Shown here: positions 8,891-17,744 of the stretch, one piece after another
How the letters are laid out: every line of letters begins with the position of its first letter
How positions within the stretch are numbered: the first letter of the stretch is position 1
Origin: Oscillospiraceae bacterium
GTDB taxonomy: Bacteria > Bacillota > Clostridia > Oscillospirales > Oscillospiraceae
Reading direction: 5' to 3'
Assembly: GCA_015068325.1 (NCBI GenBank)
Contig: SVKQ01000004.1
Span: forward strand, 124,001 to 188,000
DNA length: 64,000 nucleotides
Notes under the pieces: generated by a model
Told to the model about the DNA's origin: nothing
The model's database searches: none
What the model saw: the letters and a program-made list of their open reading frames with translations, nothing else
Program-made: the position numbers and the translations under genes

Positions 8891-9370
8891 TCAGCCTTCG
8901 ATCAGCGCAACGGCGTGGGCGGCCATGCCGCTCCCATCACCTGTGAAGCCGAGATGCTCCTCCGTGGTGGCCTTTACGCTGACACGGGACACATGGATGC
9001 CCAGCGCTTTGGCAATGTTTTGACGCATCGCGTCGCGATAAGCGGCGATCTTCGGCTGTTGAGCGACCAGCGTGGCGTCAATGTTGACCACCCGCCACTC
9101 TTCCTCCTCCAACAGATGTCCCACACGGCGCAGCAACTCCAAGCTGGAAATCCCAAAAAAGGCGTCGTCGCTGTCCGGGAACAGCGTGCCTATATCACCG
9201 AGAGCCGCTGCCCCCAGCAGGGCATCCATCACCGCATGAAGGAGCACATCCGCATCGGAATGTCCCTGCAGTCCTTGATCCCAGGGGATCTCCACACCGC
9301 CCAAAATCAATCGGCACCCCGGCGACAGGCGGTGTACATCATAGCCCTGTCCAATACGCAGGTCCGTCAT
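8891..9370 (-). CDS. ispF: 2-C-methyl-D-erythritol 2,4-cyclodiphosphate synthase
   Basis: Fifth enzyme of the MEP isoprenoid pathway; cyclises CDP-ME 2-phosphate with release of CMP. The 159-residue protein has GYDVHRL (metal ligands Asp11 and His13), HSDADVLLH (His45 as third ligand) and the C-terminal KATTEEHLGFTG motif. Its ATG overlaps the ispD stop by four bases (ATGA). Length is normal. Confidence 0.97.
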   Translation of the reverse strand: MTDLRIGQGYDVHRLSPGCRLILGGVEIPWDQGLQGHSDADVLLHAVMDALLGAAALGDIGTLFPDSDDAFFGISSLELLRRVGHLLEEEEWRVVNIDATLVAQQPKIAAYRDAMRQNIAKALGIHVSRVSVKATTEEHLGFTGDGSGMAAHAVALIEG

Positions 9371-10107
9371 TGGCCAAGCCCCCTTTGCCGCAAGATCGCC
9401 TCGGCTATGATGACATCCAGCGGCGTAGTGATCTTGATATTTTCAGGATCGCCAGGTGTCAAGTAAACCTCCTTGCCAAGGCGCTCTACAGCGGCACAAT
9501 CGTCGGTCAACTCGACGCCCGCCTCCAGGGCAGACTTCAGCGCAGCCTTCAGGATATCCGCCTGAAACACTTGGGGCGTTCGGATGGCAAAAAGTGTACG
9601 GCGATCCGGCGTGCCGGTCACTCTACCGGTTTCATCAGCCGCTTTCACCGTGTCGCTCAACGGCACCGCGGGGGCTACCGCGTAGGTTGCGCCGCCCTGT
9701 CGGATCAATTCGTCGAATTCCTCCGGCCGGATCAGCGGCCGGGCACCGTCATGTACGGCGATCAGCTCTGTCCGGGAATCCGCCTCCAGTACTGCAGCCA
9801 GCACCGATGCAGCCCGCGTATCGCCGCCCCGGACCACCCGCACAGGCTTCTGCAGCCCGGAGCGACTGCAGAGATCGGCTACCTCCAGCATCATATCCTC
9901 TCTGGCGGCCACAATGATCTCATCCACCAGCGCAGTCTGGTCCACAGCGCACAGTGTGCGCATCAGGACCGGTGCACCGCAGAGGTTCAGCAACAGCTTG
10001 TTCTCTCCGTTCATGCGTTCCGAACGGCCCGCCGCCGCAATGACCGCCGTGCAAAACGGACGCCGTTTGTCACGGATCCCGCGGATCTTATCCCAAAGCT
10101 TTCCCAT
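9367..10107 (-). CDS. ispD: 2-C-methyl-D-erythritol 4-phosphate cytidylyltransferase
   Basis: Third MEP-pathway step: CTP + MEP to CDP-ME. The 246-residue protein has the nucleotide-binding motif AAAGRSERM with the conserved lysine of GENK, the VHDGARPL motif and the C-terminal ITTPLD. About 17 basic residues precede the usual start of the fold. An in-frame GTG two codons earlier overlaps the ribosome site TAGGAG, so ATG 10107 is chosen. It is coupled to ispF and sits 8 bases after carD. Confidence 0.95.
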   Translation of the reverse strand: MGKLWDKIRGIRDKRRPFCTAVIAAAGRSERMNGENKLLLNLCGAPVLMRTLCAVDQTALVDEIIVAAREDMMLEVADLCSRSGLQKPVRVVRGGDTRAASVLAAVLEADSRTELIAVHDGARPLIRPEEFDELIRQGGATYAVAPAVPLSDTVKAADETGRVTGTPDRRTLFAIRTPQVFQADILKAALKSALEAGVELTDDCAAVERLGKEVYLTPGDPENIKITTPLDVIIAEAILRQRGLGQ

Positions 10108-10115
10108 AGGCACTC

Positions 10116-10604
10116 CTACTCTTTGTCAGACAGCATGATCTGATCGACCCGCCGCTCCGTCTCCTTATAGTCTGTCCCCTCTACCAACACCACTTCTGAC
10201 AAAAGAATCTGTTTGGCACTATGGAGCATTTTTCGCTCTCCATTGGACAGGCCCCTGCTGCGGTCACGCAGCATGAGCGTCTTGATGACCCGCGCCACCT
10301 CTACCAGATTCCCGCTCTTCAGGCGCTCCATGTTTTCCCGGTATCGCTGGTTCCAGTTCGTCGTCATGTCTACTGACAACCGTGGGATCATAGTGATCAG
10401 CTGTTCGATCGCCTCCGGAGAGGACAGCGTTCGGATGCCGATCTTCCCGCAGCTTTCCACGGGGATCTTCAGAACAAGTTCGCCAACCGGAAGAGAAAAT
10501 ACATAATAGCGTATGCACTGTCCGGTCATGCGCTCATCCACAATGTCGCGGATCACTCCCGCTCCATGCATGGGATGCACGATCTTGTCGCCCACCGAAT
10601 ACAT
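10116..10604 (-). CDS. CarD family transcriptional regulator
   Basis: A 162-residue protein beginning MYSVGDKIVHPMHGAGVI, the CarD/TRCF-type RNA polymerase interacting domain (1-60), followed by a helical DNA-binding domain. CarD proteins bind the beta subunit and stabilise open promoter complexes. The start at 10604 has GGAGG 7 bases upstream. A CarD gene directly upstream of ispD-ispF is common in Clostridia. Own promoter at 10651-10679. Confidence 0.92.
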   Translation of the reverse strand: MYSVGDKIVHPMHGAGVIRDIVDERMTGQCIRYYVFSLPVGELVLKIPVESCGKIGIRTLSSPEAIEQLITMIPRLSVDMTTNWNQRYRENMERLKSGNLVEVARVIKTLMLRDRSRGLSNGERKMLHSAKQILLSEVVLVEGTDYKETERRVDQIMLSDKE

Positions 10605-10650
10605 CTGTCCACCTCCCTCTTGCACAAATAGGTATAATCTGCCATGTATA

Positions 10651-10679
10651 AGTATAACCGTTTTTGAGCAAACTTTCAA
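10651..10679 (-). promoter_or_regulatory. SigA-type promoter of carD-ispD-ispF
   Basis: Minus strand TTGAAA (10674-10679), 17-base spacer, TATACT (10651-10656). Predicted start near 10644, giving a leader of about 40 bases. The 10680-10774 stretch upstream is AT-rich and holds no gene that I can see. Confidence 0.7.
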
Positions 10680-10774
10680 GGAGAAATAGCAATTATTTTT
10701 GTCGAAAGAGACTTTTCAGCAACTTTTGACAGCTACTGCGCGGGCGATTCCCCTCTGTATCCACAAAAGAAAAG

Positions 10775-10800
10775 AGAGCCGACGTAAAAACGTCGGCTCT
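10775..10800 (-). terminator. Intrinsic terminator of ispH/rpsA
   Basis: AGAGCCGACG and CGTCGGCTCT form a perfect 10-base-pair stem with a six-base loop. On the minus strand the stem is followed by CTTTTCTTTTG, fitting termination 17 bases after the ispH/rpsA stop. Confidence 0.88.
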
Positions 10801-10816
10801 TCTGTTTCAGACCTGT

Positions 10817-12808
10817 TTATTCCTCGACAGGCGCCTCTGCAGACTCTTCGTCGGGTACATCTTCGGCAACCGGCTCGTCAACAGCAGCCGGGGTCAGCAG
10901 TGCGCGGATGGACAGGGAAATCTTCTGCTTCTCCTCGTCAATCGCGGTGATCTTAGCATCCACCACCTGGCCCTCAGACAGAATGTCACCGGGCTTGTCA
11001 ATGCGGCGGTCAGCAATCTGGGAGATGTGGATCAGGCCATCCACACCGGGCACAACCTCAGCAAAGGCGCCAAAGGTCATCAGCTTAACGATGCGCACAG
11101 ACGCGACATCGCCTACCTTGTAGGTACTCATGAACACATCCCAGGGATTGGTGGAACGATCCTTCACACCCAGAGAAATCTTGCGCTTCTCGGGATCGAA
11201 GGAAATCACATAGACATCCAAGGTATCGCCCACGGAGCAAACCTCGGCGGGGTTCTTGATGCGGCTCCAGCTCAGTTCGGAGATGTGGACCATGCCGTCC
11301 ACGCCGCCGATATCCACAAAAACGCCATAGGATGTCATGGACTTGACGGTTCCGGTATAGCGCTTGCCCACCTCAATGTTGTTCCAAACCTCTGCTTGGG
11401 CGGCCTGGCGTGCCTCATAGGCAACGGCACGAATGGAGCCCACCACACGACGGCGGGCACGGTTGACTTCTGTCACCCGCAGGGATACGGTTTGGCCGAT
11501 CATCTCGCTAAGGTTGGCACCGCGGGGCTGACCGCTCTGAGAGGCGGGGACAAACACGCGAACGCCCTTGACGTTGACGACGATGCCGCCCTTGTTCTCC
11601 TCGGTCACCTTACCTTCCAGCGTGGCCTTGTTCTCGCGGGCCTCTTCGATGTCCTCCCAGACCTTCACGGCGTCCAGACGCTTCTTGGAGAGCATGGCAT
11701 AGCCCTCCACGTCGTTGACACGGATGATGTAAGTCTCGATCTCATCGCCGACTTTGACTACGTCCTCGGGCTTGACATTGGGGTCGGCGGACAACTCCTC
11801 GATGGCGATATAGCCGGCCTGCTTGCAGCCCAGATCCACCTGGACCTCGGTAGGACCGATCGCCGTAACGACACCAGTAACTTTCTCCCCTGTATTCAAA
11901 GTCTTGAAGGACTTTTCCAGCAGCTCCTCAAAGCTCTCCTCTGCCTGCTCTGTGGTCTTGATTTCTTCGCTCATCGTTGTATATACCTCCTTAATGATGC
12001 ACGCCGGAGTGGACGCGCCGGCCGTAAGGCCTGCCACAGAACATCCAGTAAGAAAGTCCGGTGAGAACTCCCCGGCCTCCTCAATCTGGACGACCCGGGA
12101 ACATCTCTCTCTGCAAATCTCCGTCAAATGTTTGGTGTTGGCACTTTTACGATCTCCGACCACGACCATTGCGTCGACCTGAGCGGCCAGTCGGGCCGCC
12201 TCTGATTGACGCCTATGCGTAGCTTCGCATATTGTATCAAATATTTTGGCGTTTGTACACTCTTTTTTTAAAATTTCTACGGAACTTTCCCATATCTCCC
12301 GTATACAGGTGGTCTGGGCCACCGCCGTAATGGGCAGATCGCAGCGGGCGGGATCCTCCTCCAGCCAAGCGGAGATCGCCTGCGGTCCCGGAAGGATCAC
12401 CGAGTGCTCTGACCAACTGGCTGCGCCGATGACCTCGGGGTGATTCGGTTCCCCGATGATGAGCGGCACACGCCCCTCCCCATCGGCCCGAGCCACAATC
12501 TGCTGCAGGCGCAGCACGTTGGGGCAGGTGGCGTCCACACAGCGGATGTCCAGCGCCCGCAGTCGCTCAATGGTTTGCTTCTGCTCCCCATGGGCACGAA
12601 TCAGCACCGTATCTCCCGGACAAACCGCAGACACGTCCTCCACCTGCCGGACGCCCATTTCCTGCAGGCGCCGCACCACGCTGCTGTTGTGTATGATGCT
12701 GCCCAGCATCACACAGCCGCCGCACTCCCTGGCAGTCGTCTCAGCCAGCTCCACAGCCCGTTTCACGCCGTAACAGAAGCCGGCGGTTTCCGCCAAAAGC
12801 ACCTTCAT
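10817..12808 (-). CDS. ispH: Fusion of IspH (HMBPP reductase) and ribosomal protein S1
   Basis: A 663-residue bifunctional protein. Residues 1-278 are IspH, the [4Fe-4S] enzyme that makes IPP and DMAPP in the last MEP step; the cluster cysteines are in GFCYGV, DATCPNV and DTICEAT. From Met279 the S1 part follows with four S1/OB repeats (about 307-375, 393-460, 477-548, 562-635) and an acidic tail. The join is immediate, with no linker. At the join the minus strand has AAGGAGG (11986-11992) 11 bases before the internal ATG at 11974, so free S1 could also be made. IspH-S1 fusions are known in Clostridia. Overlaps plsC by four bases. Confidence 0.96.
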   Translation of the reverse strand: MKVLLAETAGFCYGVKRAVELAETTARECGGCVMLGSIIHNSSVVRRLQEMGVRQVEDVSAVCPGDTVLIRAHGEQKQTIERLRALDIRCVDATCPNVLRLQQIVARADGEGRVPLIIGEPNHPEVIGAASWSEHSVILPGPQAISAWLEEDPARCDLPITAVAQTTCIREIWESSVEILKKECTNAKIFDTICEATHRRQSEAARLAAQVDAMVVVGDRKSANTKHLTEICRERCSRVVQIEEAGEFSPDFLTGCSVAGLTAGASTPACIIKEVYTTMSEEIKTTEQAEESFEELLEKSFKTLNTGEKVTGVVTAIGPTEVQVDLGCKQAGYIAIEELSADPNVKPEDVVKVGDEIETYIIRVNDVEGYAMLSKKRLDAVKVWEDIEEARENKATLEGKVTEENKGGIVVNVKGVRVFVPASQSGQPRGANLSEMIGQTVSLRVTEVNRARRRVVGSIRAVAYEARQAAQAEVWNNIEVGKRYTGTVKSMTSYGVFVDIGGVDGMVHISELSWSRIKNPAEVCSVGDTLDVYVISFDPEKRKISLGVKDRSTNPWDVFMSTYKVGDVASVRIVKLMTFGAFAEVVPGVDGLIHISQIADRRIDKPGDILSEGQVVDAKITAIDEEKQKISLSIRALLTPAAVDEPVAEDVPDEESAEAPVEE

Positions 12809-13398
12809 TGCGCGCCACCCAGTTCATACGTCTGCCGCATGATTTCCTCCGCGTTGCGCTGATATTCTTCCGCCGTCCCCTTTCGCCCGGTGTAGACGGG
12901 CTCATAGGGTTTGCCAAAGACGATGGGGATCCTTTGAAACAGCTTTTTCGTGGTCCCCACAAATACCGGTATCATCCTGACACCAGAGCGGATAGATATC
13001 ATGGCCACGCCAGCTTTGGCTTTGACCTTCTTATTTTTGTGGACGCGGGTCCCTTCGGGGAAGAGAAGCAGACTCCAACCATCCTTCAAGCTGCGAATAG
13101 CTGTTTTTGCCGCGCCCACATCGGAATTACCCCGGTCCACGGGGAATACTCCCATCCTCGTCAAAAAATCCTTGAGAACGGGGATGCCGAAGAGCTGCTT
13201 CTTGGCCATCACACGCAACGGATAGTCCCGCCGCAGCGCGCTGATCACCAGTATGGGATCCCACCAGCTAGAGTGATTGGGGCAAATCACCAAAGGCTCA
13301 TCCGAAACATTCTCCAAACCTTTTACGTCGATGGGGTGAAAAAAGAGAACGATTGGCCGCAGGAAATCGTAGACCTTTGCATAGTACTCGTTTTTCAT
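12805..13398 (-). CDS. plsC: 1-acyl-sn-glycerol-3-phosphate acyltransferase
   Basis: Acylates lysophosphatidic acid to phosphatidic acid at the membrane. The 197-residue protein has the catalytic NHSSWWD (HX4D) motif near residue 40 and the FPEGTR substrate-binding motif near residue 115. It overlaps cmk upstream and ispH/rpsA downstream by four bases each, in the classical cmk-plsC-ispH-rpsA order. Slightly short but complete. Confidence 0.94.
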   Translation of the reverse strand: MKNEYYAKVYDFLRPIVLFFHPIDVKGLENVSDEPLVICPNHSSWWDPILVISALRRDYPLRVMAKKQLFGIPVLKDFLTRMGVFPVDRGNSDVGAAKTAIRSLKDGWSLLLFPEGTRVHKNKKVKAKAGVAMISIRSGVRMIPVFVGTTKKLFQRIPIVFGKPYEPVYTGRKGTAEEYQRNAEEIMRQTYELGGAQ

Positions 13399-14081
13399 CG
13401 CTCACCAAGGCTCCTCTCGATCACATCCAACAGCGCGGCCTTGCTGGCAGCAAAGTCGATATCACTGGTGTCGACACGAACGGCGTCCTCCGCCTCCCGC
13501 AGCGGGGCGATCTCCCGGTGGGTATCGGCCCAGTCGCGCGCCTCCATCTCCTGCAGGACTTCCTCATAGGGTTTGGGCGTTCCCCTCTCCGCCAGCTCCT
13601 TCCAACGGCGCTCGGCACGCTTTTCCACCGAAGCGGTCAGATAGATCTTCACGTCTGCATCCGGCAGCACCACTGTGCCGATATCGCGGCCGTCCATGAT
13701 GACGCTGTGGCTGCGGGCCAAAGTGCGCTGCACCTCCAACAGGTGTTCCCGTACCGCCGGAATGGCGGACACGGCTGAGGCATACATGGATATCTCCGGC
13801 AGACGGATCTCCGTCGTCACATCCTTCCCGTTGAGCAGCATATGCTGCAGACCGTCTTCGCTGTAAATCATGTCCACGTGGACTTCCGGCAGGATGTTGA
13901 TCACCGCCTGCTCGTCCTTCGGATCGATCCCCTGCTGAAACACATAGCAGCCGATTGTCCGGTAAAGCGCGCCCGTGTCCACATACAGGATTCCCCGCTC
14001 AGCGGCGATCTCCTTGGCCAGCGTGCTTTTTCCGGCACCGGACGGTCCGTCAATGGCAATGGCGTACACCTGCTCACTCAT
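13395..14081 (-). CDS. cmk: Cytidylate kinase
   Basis: Phosphorylates CMP and dCMP. The 228-residue protein has a P-loop GPSGAGKST at 11-19, the MDGRDIGTVV motif and the C-terminal DTS region. Both ends overlap neighbouring genes by four bases. In Firmicutes the gene sits beside rpsA, as here, and recycles CMP released by IspF and lipid enzymes. Confidence 0.96.
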   Translation of the reverse strand: MSEQVYAIAIDGPSGAGKSTLAKEIAAERGILYVDTGALYRTIGCYVFQQGIDPKDEQAVINILPEVHVDMIYSEDGLQHMLLNGKDVTTEIRLPEISMYASAVSAIPAVREHLLEVQRTLARSHSVIMDGRDIGTVVLPDADVKIYLTASVEKRAERRWKELAERGTPKPYEEVLQEMEARDWADTHREIAPLREAEDAVRVDTSDIDFAASKAALLDVIERSLGER

Positions 14082-15328
14082 TCCGCGTCACTCTCCTCAT
14101 ATTCCGCCGCCGAAAGGCCGGCCTGCCGACCCGTCGCCCAGGCGATTTGTAAATTGAAGCCGCCCGTATAGGCGTCCACATCCAATATTTCCCCGGCAAA
14201 GTAGAGTCCTGGCACCAGTTTTGACGCCATGGTACCGGGCTGTACCTCGCTCACCTGCACGCCGCCGGATGTCACGATGGCCTCCTCCACGGGGCGCGGC
14301 CCGGTCACATCCAGCTCAAAGCTCTTCAACAGCTCAACCAAGCGGCGGCGCTGCTCTCGGGTAACGGCGTTGACCTTCCATCCGGCAGGGATGTCCAGCC
14401 GCTGGCAGATCACATCCACCATGCTCCGGTGTACCAAGCCCGCTACGATCTTTTCAAAGTCGCGGTTGGGAGACTCGCCCATGTCACGCAGGATGCGAGT
14501 CTCCAGCTTCTGCCGGTCCAGCGCCGGCTTCAGATCGATAAAGAGACGGTAGTGCTCCCCTTCCCAATCCCGCAAATGGGCGCTGGCCGAGAGCACCATG
14601 GGACCGGATACGCCGAAATGGGTAAACAGCATCTCCCCGAATTCCCGAAACACCACTTTTCCTCTGCTGTTCCGGACAGACAATTCCACGTTTTTCAAAG
14701 CCAGCCCCTGCATCTGGCGGCAGCAGGGATCATCGCTGACCAACGGCACCAGCGAGCCGCGGGGCGGCACGATGGTGTGGCCCAACGCCGCAGCGATCCG
14801 GTACCCATCGCCAGTGGAACCGGTGGCAGGATAGGACACCCCGCCGGTGGCCAGGATCACGGCATCCGCCGGATAAGCATTTTTCCGGCCCTGCACGGCC
14901 GATACAGCGCCGTCTGACAGCTCTATGTTCACTGCTCTGTCGCGCAGGATACACACTTTCAGACGCCGCAGCTCCCGTTCCAGCGCACCGCTGATATCGA
15001 ACGCCCGGTCTGACACCGGAAACACGCGATTGCCCCGCTCTGTTTTCAGCGGTATGCCAAGATGCTCAAAAAAGGCCATGGCATCCCGCCCGTCGAATCG
15101 GGAGAACACGCTGTACAGAAACCGCCCGTTGCGCGGAACGTTCTGCAGCAGGACTTCCGATCCGCTGTCATTGGTCACGTTGCAGCGGCCCTTCCCGGTG
15201 ATGTTCAGCTTTTTGCCAAGCCGTTCGTTTGGCTCCAGAAGCGTCACAGCGGCGCCCTGTCCCGCAGCGGTGATGGCGGCCATCATACCGGCGGCGCCGC
15301 CGCCGATCACGACCACCCTCTTATTCAT
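14078..15328 (-). CDS. NAD(P)/FAD-dependent oxidoreductase, HI0933/YhiN (BaiN-like) family
   Basis: A 416-residue flavoprotein. The N terminus has the FAD-binding GGGAAGMMAA Rossmann motif and a GKGRCNVTN motif near residue 45, diagnostic of the HI0933/YhiN family; the C terminus ends with a second FAD contact (FAGEILDVDAYTGGFNLQ). Substrate is unknown for most members; one relative, BaiN, acts on bile acid intermediates, which is not implied here. The ATG at 15328 overlaps the rpiR stop; an 18-residue upstream extension lies inside rpiR and is rejected. Confidence 0.88.
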   Translation of the reverse strand: MNKRVVVIGGGAAGMMAAITAAGQGAAVTLLEPNERLGKKLNITGKGRCNVTNDSGSEVLLQNVPRNGRFLYSVFSRFDGRDAMAFFEHLGIPLKTERGNRVFPVSDRAFDISGALERELRRLKVCILRDRAVNIELSDGAVSAVQGRKNAYPADAVILATGGVSYPATGSTGDGYRIAAALGHTIVPPRGSLVPLVSDDPCCRQMQGLALKNVELSVRNSRGKVVFREFGEMLFTHFGVSGPMVLSASAHLRDWEGEHYRLFIDLKPALDRQKLETRILRDMGESPNRDFEKIVAGLVHRSMVDVICQRLDIPAGWKVNAVTREQRRRLVELLKSFELDVTGPRPVEEAIVTSGGVQVSEVQPGTMASKLVPGLYFAGEILDVDAYTGGFNLQIAWATGRQAGLSAAEYEESDAE

Positions 15329-16187
15329 CATCTGCTCCACCGAAGATGCTGTGTTTGCGCCAAACGCGTTCCATCTCGGCAAAAATGCCGGAGATATCTC
15401 CCCTGCGCCGCTGCCCCACCTCGGCGATCAGTGCGTTGAGCAGGCTCAGAGGTGCCGCCATGGAGTCCACAAAGGATACCATATTGCTGCGCACCAGCAA
15501 CGCTGCCTTCGCCAGACCGTACAGCGGCGAGATGGTGCTGTCTGTGATGGCGACGATATCGGCGCCCCGGTCGTGGGCATATCGCACCGCGTTCACCGCC
15601 ATGATAGAGTAACGGGGAAAGCTGATGCCGATCAGCACATCGCCGGGACCGATGTGCACCAGCTGCTCATAGATCTCGCCGGCAGCCGAGTTCAGCACCA
15701 GCGTCACGTTGGGAAAGATCAGGTGCAGGTAAAAATTCAGATAACCGGCCAAAAACGAGGAGGAGCGAACACCCAGAATATAGATCCGCTCCGCCTGCAT
15801 CAGCATGTCTGCCACCCGGGAGAATTCCGCCCGGTCGACCTGCTCGATGGCCGCATGGATACTGTTCATGTCCCGCTGCATCACCTCAGCCACCATGTCG
15901 GCGCCGTTGATCTGCTCGTCGGAAACCTGGATGCGCTGCACCGAGGTCAGCCGTCCGCGGATAATCTCCTGCAACGCTCGCTGCATGCCGGGATAGCCAT
16001 CGTATCCCAGTTCCGCGGCAAAGCGGACCACAGTAGACTCGCTGACTTGGGCGATCTGCCCCAGCCGGCTGGCTGTCATGAACGCGGCCTTATCGTAGTT
16101 CTCCAGTATGTAATTGGCGATCCGCTTCTGCCCCTTGGAAAATTCCTTCATATGAGAGCGGATATGCTGCAGAACATTGTTTACCAC
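15321..16187 (-). CDS. RpiR/MurR family transcriptional regulator
   Basis: A 288-residue regulator: N-terminal helix-turn-helix (about 1-80; MTASRLGQIAQVSESTVVRFA is the recognition region) and a C-terminal SIS sugar-phosphate-binding domain (about 125-260). RpiR proteins sense phosphosugars. The start is a GTG one base after the rluB stop with only a weak ribosome site; an ATG 12 codons in is an alternative. No sugar-metabolism genes flank it, so its target is not evident; position inside a housekeeping operon is common in this order. Confidence 0.88.
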   Translation of the reverse strand: MVNNVLQHIRSHMKEFSKGQKRIANYILENYDKAAFMTASRLGQIAQVSESTVVRFAAELGYDGYPGMQRALQEIIRGRLTSVQRIQVSDEQINGADMVAEVMQRDMNSIHAAIEQVDRAEFSRVADMLMQAERIYILGVRSSSFLAGYLNFYLHLIFPNVTLVLNSAAGEIYEQLVHIGPGDVLIGISFPRYSIMAVNAVRYAHDRGADIVAITDSTISPLYGLAKAALLVRSNMVSFVDSMAAPLSLLNALIAEVGQRRRGDISGIFAEMERVWRKHSIFGGADDE

Positions 16188-16188
16188 G

Positions 16189-16899
16189 TCAGCATCTTCT
16201 TTCTAGTTCTTGTAATTCAATATCTGTCAAGTATCTCCACTTGCCAGATGGGAGGTCACCCAAAAGCAGTATATCCTCCTGCACCCGCTGCAGGCGGAGC
16301 ACATTCAGTTCAGCCAAAGTGCACATGCGGCGGATCTGCCTCTTTTTTCCCTCGTGGATGGTCACGCGCAGAAAGGCTTGTCTCCCCTGCCGCTTCAATT
16401 CCCGGACCTGCGCCGGGCGGATCGCCTCACCATCCAGTGAGCGGATCGCCTGCAATCGCTCCACTGCACCTTCCAACTCACCTGTCACCGTCACGTGGTA
16501 CACCTTTTCGACCTCGTGGCTGGGATGCAGCATGGCCTGGGCCAGCGCACCGTCGTTGGTGAAGAGCAGCAGGCCCTCGGAATCCAGATCCAGGCGGCCC
16601 ACTGGAAAGACGCGGGCGCCGCAGTCCGCCACCAGCTGGGCTGCCGTAGGGCGGTCAAACTCATCAGAGAGTGTCGTCACATATCCCCGCGGTTTGTTGA
16701 GCATTAGATACACCGGGCCCGGTGCAGACGGCAGCAGGGTGCCGTCCACTTCTATGCGGTCCAGGATGGAATCGGCCTTGTCGCCCAAGGCGGCCGGCTG
16801 ACCGTTCACCAGCACGCGACCCTGCCGCAGCAGCTCTTCCGCCGCCCGGCGGGAGCAGAGCCCCGCTTGGGCGATCAATTTTTGCAGCCGCTCTGCCAA
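16189..16899 (-). CDS. rluB: Pseudouridine synthase, RsuA/RluB family
   Basis: A 236-residue enzyme with an N-terminal S4 RNA-binding domain (1-60) and the catalytic core whose aspartate lies in GRLDLDSEGLL (about residue 103). It ends with HEGKKRQIRRM, the RsuA/RluB C-terminal motif. Members modify uridine in 23S (RluB) or 16S rRNA; beside scpAB and dac the Firmicutes orthologue is RluB. Start is TTG 16899 with GGAGG 8 bases upstream. Confidence 0.92.
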   Translation of the reverse strand: MAERLQKLIAQAGLCSRRAAEELLRQGRVLVNGQPAALGDKADSILDRIEVDGTLLPSAPGPVYLMLNKPRGYVTTLSDEFDRPTAAQLVADCGARVFPVGRLDLDSEGLLLFTNDGALAQAMLHPSHEVEKVYHVTVTGELEGAVERLQAIRSLDGEAIRPAQVRELKRQGRQAFLRVTIHEGKKRQIRRMCTLAELNVLRLQRVQEDILLLGDLPSGKWRYLTDIELQELERRC

Positions 16900-16914
16900 A
16901 ATGTATCCCTCCGC

Positions 16915-17703
16915 TCACGTAGTTTCCCGCATCTCATTCAGCAATTCAAACCCCATGGTATAGAGCGTCTCATGATCGGCCCAGTCGTTGCCGTCCTGCA
17001 GTGTTACCGCCACCAGCCGGTGTCCGTCCCGCTGCACACAGCTCACCAGTGTGCGCCCGGCGGCACGCGTGTACCCGGTCTTCATGCCGACGCAACCGGG
17101 CAGACTGTTCAACAGCCTGTTGTGGTTGCGCATGTCACGCTGCCCGATGACCGCCCGGGAGGTGGAGCAGATCCGCATAAAAAAGGGGTTTTCCGCCGCA
17201 TAAGCCGCCAAAAGTGCCATGTCCCGGGCGGTAGAACAGTGTCCCTCAGCATCCAGACCGCTGGGATTGGCGAAAGAAGTGCCGGACATCCCCAAGTCCA
17301 GAGCCTTCTCGTTCATCAGCTCCGCAAAACGCGCCACGCTGCCGCCGCAGTACTCTGCCAGCGCCAGCGCGGCATCGTTGCCGGAGCATAGCAGCAGGCC
17401 ATAGAGCAGTTCCTCCACCGTCACCGCTTCACCCGGTACAAGATACATGGAAGAACCCTCCGCCATATGTGCTGCCGTAACGGTGACCGTTTCCTGCAGG
17501 TCGCAGCGCTCCAGCACCACCAGCGCCGTCATGATCTTGGTGGTGCTGGCAATACGCATCTGCCGGTCGGGATCCTTTTCCCACAGAATCTCTCCCGTCT
17601 CGGCTTCTATCAGAACGCCCGACGTAGCCGACAGGTCGACGGCGTCGGTGCGGCAAGGCCACAGGGTGAACAGGAGCAGAATACACACGATCGATCGTTT
17701 CAT
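16915..17703 (-). CDS. D-alanyl-D-alanine carboxypeptidase, short form
   Basis: Penicillin-binding serine peptidase of the S11 family. All three active-site motifs are present: STTK (53-56), SGN (107-109) and KTG (208-210). An N-terminal hydrophobic stretch (1-20) is a signal sequence. At 262 residues it ends soon after the catalytic domain and lacks the C-terminal beta domain and amphipathic anchor of DacA/DacF, so it may be released or act as a DacB-like sporulation enzyme. The ATG at 17703 is preferred because GGAGG is 8 bases upstream; an ATG five codons earlier contains the ribosome site. Confidence 0.92.
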   Translation of the reverse strand: MKRSIVCILLLFTLWPCRTDAVDLSATSGVLIEAETGEILWEKDPDRQMRIASTTKIMTALVVLERCDLQETVTVTAAHMAEGSSMYLVPGEAVTVEELLYGLLLCSGNDAALALAEYCGGSVARFAELMNEKALDLGMSGTSFANPSGLDAEGHCSTARDMALLAAYAAENPFFMRICSTSRAVIGQRDMRNHNRLLNSLPGCVGMKTGYTRAAGRTLVSCVQRDGHRLVAVTLQDGNDWADHETLYTMGFELLNEMRETT

Positions 17704-17744
17704 GGGGCCACCCTCCATCCGGTTGATGGTCCCAGTATATTCCG

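Noticed and set aside
14078-15328. Assigning the flavoprotein as the bile-acid enzyme BaiN
   Set aside because: The fold and GKGRCN motif fit the broad HI0933/YhiN family, and no bai genes are nearby.
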